Assembly (NCBI GenBank): GCA_961205875.1
Contig: OY540810.1
Coordinates: 30,380,001 to 30,444,000, forward strand
Direction of reading: 5' to 3'
DNA: 64,000 bases
DNA from: Sialis fuliginosa
Taxonomy: Eukaryota > Arthropoda > Insecta > Megaloptera > Sialidae
Shown: one piece after another, positions 24,247 through 36,699 of the stretch
Layout: every line of letters starts with the position of its first letter
Numbering within the stretch: position 1 is the first letter of the stretch
The notes under the pieces: model-generated
What the model was told of the DNA's origin: nothing
Databases searched by the model: none
The model's input: only the letters and a program-made list of their open reading frames with translations
Program-made: the position numbers and the translations under genes

Positions 24247-25317
24247 GTGAACGAAGGTATTCCTGATCGATTGAAAGTTATTTTCAGATATTTTTTATAA
24301 TAACTTTTATCGTAATGGTAAATATACTACTGAATTCCTAAGAATTTGTAGATAAACATAAGCTCACAAAAGAAGGAACATTTTTTCATGATTTTAATAT
24401 TCGGATTTCTTTCAAAGCGCACGTGATCAAAACATTTACTTTAAAAAATAACTTTATAAGATAAATATCGCAAAAGTTAAAATAAAATAAAAGTATCAAA
24501 ATAGAAATTAAAATACGTTAAATAATTTGGTCAAAAAAAATAGAAAATATAACTAAAACTGCAATCACATATTTAACAATAATTCATTTTACCATTTACC
24601 ACTCGGAACTAAGTGAAAGTACTAATTAAAAACTACATTCTGGAATTTTTTTTAGATTTTTTGAATGGATAGTTTAGAGAATAGAGGAGGGAGGGCTCTG
24701 ATAATGATTTTGAACGCAAATATATCGTGACTGAAGGGTTAAAATCAAAAGGTCATAAAACATTTTTTGTTGTATTTCAGGAGATCTATGGGATAAGTGA
24801 AAAAAATAATTGAATATACTTTTCAGGCTATGGGAAGGGAGTCTAAAGAATGTTTTTTTTAATCTCATCATTTCTGTTTTTGAGTTATCAATCTACGTCC
24901 GTATAATTAATCGGTATATGATTTATATAGAGAGACGGACGGACGGACAGAGCGAAACTGTAAGGGTTCCTAGTTTTCTAAGAAACCCTAAAAAAGAGAA
25001 GTGTAAGTTTTTTAATAATGATACTGGATTCATCCCAGCTTCATCAGCCCTTCTAGATTTAGACTATCAGTCTGTAACTATAAGACTTCTTGTGCAGTTA
25101 AAACACGTGTCGAGTGACATTATTTATTTTATTGTGGTTAGGGTATACATATACATATTTAGTCACATAGTTTCTCCGTTTTCCATTTATCAAAAAAATA
25201 ATCAAATATAAATAATTAATTATTGTCGATTATCTACATCTATAAAATTATATTTATAAAACAAAAATATGTTTTAATGGGCAACATTCCGAGCAGGTCA
25301 GGAATACCTTCGTTCAC
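24247..25317. mobile_element. 1.07-kb element with perfect 20-bp inverted ends
   Basis: GTGAACGAAGGTATTCCTGA at 24247-24266 is exactly complemented at 25298-25317. The interior holds one copy of the GGACGGACGG repeat family (24615-24990) and otherwise AT-rich DNA. No target duplication is evident and the superfamily is unknown. The 133-codon plus frame at 24810-25211 runs through the repeat and is not a gene. Confidence 0.65.
24615..24990 (+). repeat. GGTTCCGTAG/GGACGGACGG repeat, copy 1
   Basis: Shared blocks with the copies at 32337-32840 and 43801-44582 include AATATATCGTGACTGAAGGG, AGATTTTTTGAATGGATAGT and a GACGGACGGACGGACAGAG tract, then GGTTCCTAGTTTTCTAAG. This copy lacks the far end that carries the GGCCAAGTGCG-type sequence. 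The family is a common kind of arthropod interspersed repeat; its class is not resolved here. Confidence 0.7.
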
Positions 25318-25924
25318 GCCATAACATTTGCCACATGTCTTCAGTGTCGATATTCCATATAAAAATACCTTCTCACTTCTCCATAACCCTGTTAAATTCC
25401 GGAATGTACAACCACCTGATTTATTTTAAAAATATAAATACATCAAATCATTTCAATAATATTTAATTAATATCCAAAACAGTTTTAAAATACAATAAAT
25501 CAATCAAACGTTTCGGTCATATTGAGATAATAAAAATATAAATCGAATTTCCGTTCAAAAATTTATGTTTTTATTTGATATGCAATCACAGTGTTTTATA
25601 AATATTGAAATGTTGATTACGCAAAATCATATGACCTTTCTGTGAAAAAATCAAATTTTAATGATTTTTTTAAATTAATACTAACACAATTTTTAAATAA
25701 TCGAAATATAACGCAATATAAAAATTAAATAATTAAAGATAATAACTGCGGAAAGCAGATATCGTATAAATATATTTGACAGTATACGTATTATGTATTA
25801 ATAATTCTCACTCAAACGGAATACCGAAAACATGTATATTAGATTTTCGAATATTTTAGATTCTAAAAGATAAAATAACATTGATAAAAAATCACATAAA
25901 GGTGTGTTATTTTCTTATTTTATA
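25318..25924. other. Intergenic sequence
   Basis: Nothing functional was recognised. Confidence 0.5.
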
Positions 25925-26235
25925 TGATACTATCTGTTACTCATCCGCGTGGAATACAGGTAAGGTAATACAGATATCTGTTATGATAGTCGATAAAACA
26001 GATTTTTAGTTTCGCATTTGCCCGCAAAATGTCTCTAAACTAACTATCGCACATACAAAAGTACAAACACCCATTTTTTATCTAATATTTTTTCGGAGTA
26101 TAAAGTAGTATATGTCCTTCCTCAAAAACTATCTCCCTGCCAAATTTCATCAAGATCGGTTTACCGTTTTAGCCGTGAAAAGGTAACAAATAGATAGACA
26201 GAGACACATTCGCATTTATAATATTAATATGGATT
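25925..26235 (+). repeat. ACTAG/GACAGACA repeat, copy 2
   Basis: It aligns with 6965-7262: both contain ATGATAGTCGATAAAACAG and AATTTCATCAAGATCGGTTT, then GTGAAAAGGTAACAAA and a degenerate GACAGAGACA tail. The start is eroded (ATCTGTTACTCATCCGCG). Confidence 0.7.
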
Positions 26236-26994
26236 AAAGGCATTCATATAAAATATAATTCAAAACCAAGTTGTTCAATTTGTGAATCATTGTTTATTAT
26301 TAACTACCAATGAACTAATTATTTATTAATTATAGGAAAACAATTGTATCGTATTCAACAAATAATGCTTTATTTTATTATTTACATATCAATTATACAA
26401 CGGAAATTATAGGATTAGTCAATTATTTATGCGTACAATATGTCATTAGTGCATTTAAATTTAAATAAACAGTAACTAAAGTTATGTTTATCTACACTCT
26501 ACAGTAATCTACACTAATGCATTCTGCATATAATTATCACAATCAAATTTTAATTATATTATAATCACGCTAGTATGGTATTTTAAAATAAATATAAATT
26601 AGCATCATAATTGAGCAAATTAATAATTTCAATTAAAATATAATGAGCACGCTATTATGTGAAATATCCAAATAAATAATGTATGTATATTCATAATTAC
26701 ATTTTTATAGAATAATGGTCCTCAAACATTTTTGAATGAAGGTAGTCTAACACAACATTTGAAAACTCGTGTACACGATTTTTGACCAATAAATTTTCTA
26801 ATATGCCCGAAATTGAATTCACTACATTAAGCTTATCGTCCAAAATTAATCAAACTTAAAAATTAATCAATACACCTATATAGAGAAGAATACATTTGTA
26901 CAAATTGGGTCGGTACATATGAAATTATCGATTTTAATTGGAATGTTTAAATGGAAAACAGAAATTTCGTATGCATCCATCTAATAAATAAATA
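26236..26994. other. Intergenic sequence
   Basis: Nothing functional was recognised. A TA target site for the Tc1-like element lies at the right end. Confidence 0.5.
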
Positions 26995-27909
26995 CACCGT
27001 GACAATTATATTCTCATACAAATGACAACGCTAAAATATTAAATTTATAATAAAGTTTCAGTTACATTTTTATTCAATTCTTAAAGTAGACATATGTATT
27101 GAAAATTTATAATAAGTGTTTGAAAATAACTCCTCCTTTAACAATGATAACTAGCTTCAATCTTCTATCAAAGTCATTGCAAGCGGCACGCACTGTTTTC
27201 ATTGACATTTTGTTCCAAATTTTGAGAATAACATTCTTAAATTGCTGAAAATTTTATAATTTGTAATCTGGGAGCATAGACAACGTATATGACTGAAATA
27301 ATCGGAGGATTACAATCGGGAGAGAAGACATTCACTCTTCAACAAAAAATCAACCAAATTATCCTTGGACCATCCTTGAATAATGTTTTCTGTGTGGGAG
27401 GGGGCTTCATTTTGTTGAAATCAATAAAAATCATCTCCAAATAAATGTTTGGAATTTAGCATTTAGTATTTTCCCTTTTTCAATAAAAATTATGGGTAAT
27501 TTGCCTCTTGGGCTGATGGCGCCCCAAATCATGACCGACGCAGCATTCTAGAATCTTGGAATGTGTCTTTTGTCTTCCGGGATATCCTCAATCCTAGCAG
27601 ACCTAACTCTGTCATACTGGGAATTGTGGGATTGCTTCAGAACAAATAACTTCTCATCAGAAAATATAAATTCATCACCATCGTGCCAAGCCATTTTTTA
27701 AATATTATTTCTCGATATACTTTCATGCTCGAAATTTTTATTAAGTCTAATTTAAATTGCATAATTGTTTTACATGATATACTAGATAACATAACGGTAC
27801 TTTTAATTGTTTTTTGACTAGTTTTTTGGTAAATAATGGGTTGTTAAAATAACTCCAATAACGGTACATCGTCGATAAAAAGTTGTATAAGAATATAATT
27901 GTCACGGTG
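26995..27909 (-). mobile_element. Tc1-like element, deletion derivative
   Basis: The 915-bp element has inverted ends, CACCGTGACAATTATATTCT and its complement, each directly flanked by TA, the hallmark Tc1/mariner target. It is shorter than intact Tc1-like elements (usually about 1.3 kb or more). The transposase remnant is described separately. A second copy with the same 5' structure begins at 63434. Confidence 0.88.
27107..27695 (-). pseudogene. Decayed Tc1-like transposase (C-terminal part)
   Basis: The family cuts and pastes its own element at TA sites through a DDE/D catalytic domain in the nucleus. The minus strand reads DEFIFSDEKLFVL, which contains the first catalytic Asp. After an in-frame TAG (27548-27550) it continues with SVMIWGAISPRGK, the conserved strand of the fold. 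In another frame FQQNEAPSHTENIIQ follows (from 27420), which corresponds to the second catalytic block, normally QDG; here the Asp is replaced by Asn (codon 27409-27411). A C-terminal KGGVIF motif and a stop near 27107 match the usual Tc1 end. The N-terminal helix-turn-helix domains are absent: only about 215 bp separates the first motif from the element end. Stop, frameshift, missing domain and lost Asp make it inactive. Confidence 0.88.
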
Positions 27910-28941
27910 TAAATAAAAGGCATATGCGTATGTTTGTTAAATATTAAATATTATACATCTTAAAAAGGTGCTGTTTAAGTAGTCATTTCTATTTCAATAT
28001 GTGCAAGTAATAGCTAAATATAATATGAATAAACATATGTCTGTATTTGGTTGTGACGTTATAATTATCTTGTATAAAATAGCAATTAGTTTAGTAATAA
28101 TGGACTCCTTTTATAGACTCAATCCCTAAAGAAATCAAACCAGTGTACATAAATATTATTATTATATACTTTTTTGTCTGTCATATCAACTAGTTTTTAT
28201 CTTAGGATATAAAAACAGTTGCCATGGGTGCCGCTAGACTTTCTTATACGGTTCAAAAGAAAACCAAGAAAAAAAATGTAACATTAGCAATTGCAACAAA
28301 TAATTATATATTCAGTTTAATATATAAATATCTAGGCTCTATCTGCACAATATAAATAATTTTAACTGTTTTGAATCCACTTGCTAACTTTGAAATGATT
28401 CCTGCAATATGTGATGAAACGTTGATGAAACTGATTATATATAAAATATTATAAAAACATAAAATAATTTTCTTAAATATCACGTTTTTCTCACGTGTGC
28501 ATTTGCGTGGAAACCGCAAGAAATATCAGATCTTACATCAAATAGAAAATCAATTTATATAAAACGCCAATATGTATTATAATTATAAACTCTTCATACA
28601 TACAACGGCATAATTTAATTTTTCTATATTTTTATATCAACTCTTTTTCTTATATGCGTCATACATTAAAACTTTTTATTAAATAAATTATTCAAAATGA
28701 AAGAGCATCTAAAAAACAAACAGTATAGGAGAAAAAAACATGTAAATACAAATACAGTTCAATTGTTGAATATTTTATAAATAATAAATTACATTTATAA
28801 AAAAATAGACATATGAAATGTACTAACTTATAATAACGTAAGTGGGATTCCTGAAGCAATACATTTTTTTGTTATCTATAACTTTACTTTTTAATTATTC
28901 ATTAAATGATTTCTAATTATTCTAATTATTATCTACAATAA
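27910..28941. other. AT-rich intergenic sequence
   Basis: Nothing functional was recognised. A 71-codon minus frame at 28304-28519 has no known counterpart. Confidence 0.5.
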
Positions 28942-29470
28942 GGTACTGGCACCAGTTATGGCCACTATAAGAACAAGGTTTACTGTTATTGTGATTGACG
29001 GGCTTCTTTTTTGTAATTCTCATGAACTCATGTTACTAATAAAACAAGTAACTCTTTATTTAATCAATTTAATTACCAAAGTCCGCAAATATAGTTTTTT
29101 TTTAATTATAGCCTTTTATTTTGTTTATGTTTTTTCTCCAGTGATGGACACTTGCTAATTATTACAAAATGATAAGTACTACGACACAAAAGATATAAAA
29201 GAAAGAATTGTCAAATTTGAAACAATGTAAAGCAGTTGCTATGATAATATAATAATTAATAAATAAATTATACTAATAATTAGTTTAAATGTCCACCATT
29301 TCGACACCTAGTTGCCGATTGTCATCAAATCACGCTATATGACAGTTAAATGTATATAAATTAATATTCAAAAATGGTAGTAATCAAATATCAGCAAATA
29401 TTTCTAATTCAGTACATTTAATTAAAAAATAACCATTACTGGGGTCATGTCCAAGACTGGTGCCAGTACC
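28942..29470 (+). mobile_element. Harbinger-like MITE, family A copy 2
   Basis: It begins GGTACTGGCACCAGTTATGG and ends GACTGGTGCCAGTACC. TAA precedes the left end; the right flank is CTG, so the duplication is lost on that side. It aligns end to end with copies 1, 3 and 4. The terminal ACTGGCACCAGT is itself nearly palindromic. A 66-codon frame (28958-29158) is not recognised as a protein. Confidence 0.8.
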
Positions 29471-31696
29471 CTGTATGTTCTATCCATTTTCCGGTATATA
29501 ACAAATAGTTTTAAAAATATTAATTTCTGTATTATACAAATAGTATAATATAATTAGTATAGTTTTCACTTACTAAATATCCAGGTACCAAAATCGCAAT
29601 GTTGAATAAGTCATTTTGTCTTTTTACTAGTTCAAATAGTAATCTAATATCCAAAATGTAATGTAATACTTCAACTTAAAGATAATTAAAACATTACGAC
29701 TAAAATAAGTTTAATAATATCATGTTATTAATTTAAACTTAAGAACAATAAAGTTTTCAGAATAACTACCTACTCATATATACTTTCTTGTTCGCACAAC
29801 CAAATTAAATATCAAGTTCAAAGATAATTGCTCGATGAAACATAGAAACTTCATATGTGCTCGTGTCAAAAGTTTTGCGTTAATTAGAAAACAGAATTCA
29901 AGTTAAAATTAATGATGTTTTAATTAAGACGATAATAAAAGTCAATGGGACTCCAATTTTACTCTATTTTCTTTCAAAGTATAAAATTAATTAATTACTT
30001 CTTAGAAAATAAAACAAAATGTTCAATGTTTCTTTTAATTTAACCGGGGAAATAAAGCTAAAATTTATAGTTCGGGTTCAGTTCAGATTCAACAACATGT
30101 AAATACACCAATTGGGTTCAATTCGTAACTTAAAAATATTAAACCTAAGTTTTACTTTTTTTGGTTAAATATATATTTTTTGAAAACAAATTCAGGTACA
30201 TACATATGTTTGTGCATTTAACGAAAATTTTACATTTACATATACTGATTTTTTTTAATAATAATGTAAAAAATATATATCATTTTCTCTGTAAAAATGT
30301 ATTCTTTTCAAGATACGTACATATTTTTCAAGTAGTTTAAAAAATTAAAATTTATTTTGTGAATTATAATTTTCAATAATAAGAATACATTACACAAAAA
30401 CCATCGAATATTTCGACAGAAATATAACCTCTGGCTTCTGAATGGTACATATTAAGTATACGAACATAACTGTCAAAAATTTCGTAGTAAAATTCGTTTT
30501 ATGATATTATAAGGGTTGCGATATAATATGTAAAAGACAACCCCCTTTTTGGAAACTGTTTTGTTATTAAATCCTTGTTTTTGTTTATATGTTTAGCTTT
30601 TTAATACGAACTTGTATATAAGATTTGAATATACGAGTACAACATACGTAGGGATATAAATATATTTCAATAGGAATAAAAATTACATATCATTTTTTAC
30701 TTTCTGTAAATATCTAGGTACTTGTTATTTTTATTAATGTGATTTTATTATGATTAATATGTCAACAAATACAAAATGATATTGACACATATTATGTGAT
30801 ATTAATTATAATAAAGATATTTATAGAAAATTATTAACAAATCTTATCAACGTTTTTAATTTAAAAAAAGGACATTGACATTTCATTCTACGGTAAAATA
30901 TGAAATTTTTTACTTCAATGGAGATACGAAAGGTCAAAGATCAATTTATTTATCAGTACTACTGATATATATCTCTGTAGGCTGTATAATGTAAATATTT
31001 TCTATATACCTACATCGTTTTACATAGAATATAACCCATTTTTGTAGTTTTTAGAATTTGTTTTGTCTGTTTGTTTATTCTGGCATAACACGAAAATTAC
31101 TAACCTGAGATTAAGATTAAGATTTAGATATATAAATTAGTATTTATGGTATTTTTGTATTTTAATTGAATAATTAGCTCAGACACGTATGTAGACAAAA
31201 ATGCAATTTTTTTTCTAAAATATAAATAAAAAGAAACAGATTTAATTTCGAAATAAACTCGGATGATGTCGCGGGTAATTCCTGGTATAAGATAAATTTG
31301 AAATATTTTTTAAAAACAAAAAATTTAATAAAAATATACATGATTAAAATATATGATTTATATAAAAACGTTATTCTTTTTTCAAAGTAAATATCTTACA
31401 TATTATAATATAATACAGACAACAACAAGTATGTATTTTATATATTGCAGTACAACAAAGTAATTTTGAAAAGTAGGATATAAGGAAGCTTTTACAAAAC
31501 ATTTCATTACTCTTTATTTTTCATTTAACAAAAAGTAAACCAGTAAACATATATTTTTTTCTTTCTTAAAAATAAAACGGTAGGTATTCTCAGAATGAAA
31601 AATATAAAATAAACATTGTTGTCAGATAAAAAATATCGAGTCATTCGAAAATGTCTTAAAAATGTAAAATGTAGATATTTTAGTATTTATATACAT
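29471..31696. other. AT-rich intergenic region
   Basis: I saw no repeats with defined ends, no RNA genes and no open frame above about 60 codons in this 2.2 kb. Confidence 0.5.
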
Positions 31697-31962
31697 ACTA
31701 GCAGTGCCCACGCGGCTTCGTTCGCGTAGACTACAGAATTATTGTTTAGGATTTTTGAAAAATATAGTTTAATTAATTAAGTACACACACGATTAGTTTT
31801 TATTGTAATAATAACTTATCAATACCTAAATTACCTAACAAAAACGAATAAGAAGAAAAAAGTACAAATAATTTGTGTTCTGTTTAAATTTAAAAGTTAA
31901 TTATTGAAAACAAAATAAACTCAAACGATCAACCGAGGGAATCCGAGCAAAAAAATATTTTT
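31697..31962 (+). repeat. ACTAG/CGCGGCTTCG repeat, copy 3 (5' part)
   Basis: ACTAGCAGTGCCCACGCGGC at the start and the following 260 bp match 48399-48655 almost base for base, through ATCAACCGAGGGAATCCGAG. The similarity stops there, so this copy lacks the GACAGACA tail. Confidence 0.75.
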
Positions 31963-32336
31963 CAACTAATATTGTGTGAGGGCCATCCTTTAGCTTCACT
32001 TAAAGTTCTCAAACTGTTATTTTGCATGTATAAAAAACATAGCAGAGAAAGCAATAAAGAGATTACCGTTTACTTACATTAAAGATTAAAAACAAGAACG
32101 CTTACCACACGAGCGACATGCACGAATGACGTAAGCGAAACAGCATGTTTTTATTTTTTAGGTAAACTGAAACACAGATAATACTCTAGTATAAACGTGA
32201 GAATTAATTAATCCACCCACGAGTCGCCTTTATCTGTGTAATTAACGTTAGGATATGATCGTCATCAGTCTGGTATCTATCTTGTCTAAATAATGCATAG
32301 TATTTATTCATTTTTTATAAAAGTTGACACTTTTTA
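31963..32336. other. Intergenic sequence
   Basis: Nothing functional was recognised. Confidence 0.45.
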
Positions 32337-32840
32337 GGGTTCCGTAGAAAACTAGGAACCCTTATAGTTTCGCTCTGTCCGTCCGTCCATCTATATAAAT
32401 TTTATACCGATTAAGATGAAATTTAGTATACGGGCGTAGATTGATAAGCCAAATACAAATGAGAGGAGATTTTTGAAAAAAAAATTTTTGAACTGAAAAA
32501 AGTATGTTCAAAAATTTTTTTTCACTATCCCATTGAGTCTTTAGATAGGCCTCATAAAATGCAACAAAAAATGTCACATGATTGATTTTAACCCTTCAGT
32601 CACGATATATTTGCTTTTAAATATCGTTATCAGAGCGCCGCCCCCCCTCTCTAATTTCTATCAATTCAAAAAATCTAAATAAATTCCAGAAGTAGCTTTT
32701 ATTTAGTACGTTCAATGTAAATTATAACGAACACTGTAACAAAAATAGTTTATGGAAAATTTTGAAATGTTTTTTTTTATAAATCGTAGTGAGAATGACT
32801 ACGGAACCCTATCATATGCGTGCCCAACACGCACTTGTTC
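32337..32840 (-). repeat. GGTTCCGTAG/GGACGGACGG repeat, copy 2
   Basis: The sequence is bounded by GGGTTCCGTAGAAAACTAGG on the left and ACTACGGAACCC, then GCGTGCCCAACACGCACTTG, on the right. It includes CTGTCCGTCCGTCC near 32377 and TCAGTCACGATATATTTGC. This is the most complete copy of the family in the window. The 71-codon minus frame at 32362-32577 is not a gene. Confidence 0.75.
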
Positions 32841-33866
32841 GTTTTATTTCAATATAAAATTCCATTACTTTTACAGGATTAACAGGTGAAAAAAATGGTT
32901 TTACAGATACAAAGAAATTTAAACTCAGTTTTTAAGGCCATTTAGATCTAAAAAATAAATGTTAATTTGTGCTGTTTCGTTTTAGTTTTTTATAAATTCG
33001 TTTCTTGAGCTTTATTAATGTAAATAACTTATGAACGTTGTTTTTTATAAAAAATACAAATAACTGAATGTCTAGCTAGAGTATTATTGGCTCCAATTTA
33101 ATTTGTTACCACTGCAATGGAAAATTACGTAGAAATAATTTAATATGATTACATGATAAATTATTGAAATAAGTTCTATCGAGTTATTGGAAATTCCATT
33201 ACTTTTCCAGGACTTGCAAAGATGAATGCAATATCATTACTTTTCAAGGTTTTCCAAATATGTGTAGAAATCCTGAAAATTTGAATAATCAGAAAAGCAT
33301 TTTAAGAGGTTGTTTCAAATATCTGAATTGTAACGTTATTAATCTTTTTTTAGGTGAAGATACTCTAAAATTAAAATTAAATTCACGGTAACACATCCTA
33401 TATTATCTTTTAAGTAATGTTTTTTATCTATTTACATTACCTAACAATAAGAGTTTATTCCACAAAACCGTAGTTTAAATTTAGCAGTACTCTTAGCACT
33501 CTGTGGTACCATACAATTCTGCAGTACTCTATAAGCCATTCATTAGCCATAATAATAAACTAAAAAGATAACAAAAAATGTTATCCTCCATCAATAAACC
33601 ACCAGGTTATAAAAAGTTAACAATAAATATGAAATACAATTTTTTTTTTATTTATTGATTACGAGCAATTTTCATTTCTTGTCTGAAATTAAGTATTCAA
33701 ATTGATAAAAATGTCTCCTGACAAATTGCGATACGATTAACTAAATAGTTCAATTCATCAAAATAAAACAAAAATAAAAAATAAAGTTTATCTGAAAGCT
33801 TTGTTTATTTTTCCCAAGAAAAATCAGTTCGGTAACAATCCGGTTTTACTAACATTAATTTAGTAA
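32841..33866. other. AT-rich intergenic sequence
   Basis: Nothing functional was recognised. It ends at the TAA target of the next MITE. Confidence 0.5.
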
Positions 33867-34427
33867 GGTACTGGCGCCAGTCTTGGTCTCTTTAAAAGCA
33901 AGGTATAATGTTTTTTTGGGATTTATGGGCTTTTTTTTTAAATTTTCATGAACTCATGTTACTAATATAACAGGAACCTATTTATTAAATCAATTCAATT
34001 ACCAAAATCCACAAATATATATATTTTTTATTATAACCTTTTATTTTGTTTATGTTTTTTCTCCAGTAATGGAAAAAGTAAAAACAGTAATGGGCATCCA
34101 GTGATGGATACTTGCTAATGATTACAAAACGATAATTACTACGTCACAATAATTATAAAATAAAGAATCTTAAAATTTACAACAATGTAAAACAGATGCT
34201 TTATGATAATACAATCATTAATAAATAGATTACACTAATAATTAGTATAAATATCCGCCATTTTGACACCGATTGGTCGATTATCATCAAATTAAGCTGT
34301 TTTTACAGTTGAGTGTCTATTAATTATGATTCTGTAATCAAATATCAACAAATATTTCTAATTCAGTACATTTAATTAAACAAAAGAATCCAACACTGGA
34401 GTATGATCCAAAACTGGTGCCAGTACC
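33867..34427 (+). mobile_element. Harbinger-like MITE, family A copy 3
   Basis: This 561-bp copy is the reference for the family. It begins GGTACTGGCGCCAGTCTTGG, ends ACTGGTGCCAGTACC and is flanked by TAA on both sides (33864-33866 and 34428-34430). A 3-bp TWA duplication is the hallmark of PIF/Harbinger elements. No transposase is encoded. Confidence 0.82.
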
Positions 34428-35165
34428 TAATATGTATTTTCAATATCCAATACCTAAATAGAGGCAAAATCAGGCACATATGGCTATGTTCGGCTATATT
34501 ATTAAATAACAATATACCCTATTCAATGTATGTCCACACAAATTGAGAGGCTTGTTCATAGAAATCCATTGCTTTGACGTTTAAGTGTTCGGTTCCCTGC
34601 ATAAAATAAACATTAGTGCGTTAATTTGATTTTAATGTAAATTACGTTAATCTATAAGGAAATGGGAAAACCACTCACTACTGTAGTCATTACAAAGTGA
34701 CAATGCAAAGGTAAACGTGAAGTAAAGGAAGGATTGAAATGTTTTATTTGTATCACAGGATTTATTTATGATTCAGTAAGCAACATTTGCTTTAAAAAGT
34801 TGACAGAAATACAGAGACAAGGACACAAATATTTGATACTTGGGTTACAGTAAAAATATCCCTAATCTGAAGCACTTAGGAGAAAAGTCATCCAAAGTAA
34901 TGAGGAAAAATAAGGCCTTAAACACGAAAAGAAACACATATAATTCAAAACATAATACTTCTAATTCAAATATACTCATATTCCATATAATACACACACA
35001 ATCACATTTATAAACATCAATATCAATAGAAAAATTTAATAACCCATCAATATTTCAATTTCGAATTTTTAATACATAAACTCATAAATTGCCAAACGAG
35101 TCAATATTTACTATTACATGTTTAATTTAGTGACGGATTGATATTAATCATTTTAGAGTTTTATA
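34428..35165. other. Intergenic sequence
   Basis: Nothing functional was recognised. Confidence 0.45.
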
Positions 35166-35645
35166 GTCCTCGGTCCCAGCTTAAAATTTTGAAATAAAAA
35201 ATATGTGAGTGGATTCATTTTGGCGTAACCTACAACTTTTTTATCTTCGAAAGGAAATTTACGAATAACCCTTTCTTTTTTACTTAAATTACAAGATTTT
35301 ATAATTCAAACATCGGGAAATATATTGACCTACAAAAATATTGGGGCATTTAGCGAGACCTACACTCTCAACATGTCAAATTCATGATGTTATGTAATTT
35401 TTAAATAATCGGCTGATTTTTTCAAAATTGCTAGATAAATAATAGTAAAATGTTATGGTTATACTGGCCTACAAAAATCAACCTGACCTACGCCCTAAAC
35501 ATGTTTGACGCATGCCACATCAAAAACGCTCCAATTCACAGAACTTTCGAAGATAAAAAAATTGTAGGTATCGCCAAAATGAATCCACTCACGAAGTTTC
35601 AAAGGAGTATTTTTTATTTCAAAATTTAAAGCCGGGACCGAGGAC
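35166..35645. mobile_element. TA-flanked MITE, GTCCTCGGTCCC ends
   Basis: The left end is GTCCTCGGTCCCAGCTT, the right end is AAGCCGGGACCGAGGAC, and each is flanked by TA. Inverted identity runs about 95 bp, including GAGTGGATTCATTTTGGCG. It is 480 bp long with a non-coding interior and resembles the other TA-inserting MITEs in layout. Confidence 0.8.
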
Positions 35646-35651
35646 TATTAA

Positions 35652-36634
35652 CCTTCCTATACCCGCGTATTGATCTGTCAGACCGACAGATTACATTTTC
35701 GTTTTTTTTTTCAATAACGGAGAACGCTAAGACAATGCGTTTACTGAAGGCTGCATGATTCGTCGCTATCTTCAATTTAGTGCGACGCGAGCGTTCGTGC
35801 GAAAGACACCAATTGGTCTGTGAGACCACCAGGGGTATAGCGGTTACAGTTTTTAATATGCTCCAACTACTATGGTGAAACATCGGTGGAGAATTATTTT
35901 ATAATACTTTATTCCTCATTTTGTTACCTTAAAAACTTTAAAGTTATTTTTAGTTTTATTTAAGAAAAAATAAATTTTATGTCCAAGTTTTCGTAGCTCG
36001 TAAGAAAAAATATTTTTTTTCAGAGGCTGTAATAAAAGACCGCTAGTCACTAATTAAAACAAACTACTATCGCCTATGGTCGAAATTCGACCAATATTTT
36101 ACCTGCCTTAACGGCAACATACCAACATGATTTTTTTGTACACATCTATGGCACAGTACCTAACCTGCTTTTACAACAAAAATGTAAAAATAAAAACACT
36201 GCAATTTAACGCGAATTGATTTGGCATTCTCTACGTTTGACAGAAACCCAAAGCCCAAAACTATTTATTTTCACCGCTTGGTGGCGCTAGGAGTATTGCT
36301 ATATTGTTGAACGATGTGAGGGAAAAAAACAAACAGCGAGATGGGAAATCATCACTTTATTTTATCTGCCTTAACGGCAACCTACATATGTTTTTTTTGT
36401 GCACATTTATGGCAACGTACCTTTCGAATGATATAAGTTCCATTCACCTCCTTTTATAATAAATACTAAAAAAACGTACGACAATTTTCGATGTTCACGT
36501 ATTAATATGTATTATTTTCTATAACTGGTTTATTTATTTCAACACATCCTTTACTACTAATAAAAATTAATTTTACTAGACTGTCATAGTTTAACAACTT
36601 TCAGTTTCAGACACCGTGCGCGGGTATAGGAAAA
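35652..36634. mobile_element. piggyBac-like MITE, TTAA-flanked
   Basis: TTAA (35648-35651) is followed by CCTTCCTATACCCGCG. The right side reads CGCGGGTATAGGAAAA and then TTAA (36635-36638). TTAA duplications with short inverted ends starting in C-rich sequence are diagnostic of piggyBac-type elements. Subterminal palindromes such as GGTCTGTGAGACC (35816-35828) and GTCTGACA-like repeats near 35673-35694 fit the family. It is 983 bp long and encodes no transposase. A second repeat (36095-36480) is inserted inside. The 85-codon minus frame 35626-35883 crosses the element edge and is not a gene. Confidence 0.78.
36095..36480 (-). repeat. GCCGTTAAGGCAGGTA repeat, copy 1
   Basis: Read on the minus strand it aligns with 53990-54305. 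In this copy a block of about 65 bp (GCCATAGATGTGTAC..., then TTGCCGTTAAGGCAG) occurs at both ends in direct orientation, giving an LTR-like layout around a unique core of about 235 bp. Confidence 0.65.
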
Positions 36635-36699
36635 TTAAGAAAAAAAAAAAATAGAGCTTCAAAAAAAAGCAATATAAAATATAATTTTTCAGTTGTCTC

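Noticed and set aside
24810-25211. 133-codon open frame
   Set aside because: It runs through the GGACGGACGG interspersed repeat and the flank; other copies of the repeat do not keep the frame.
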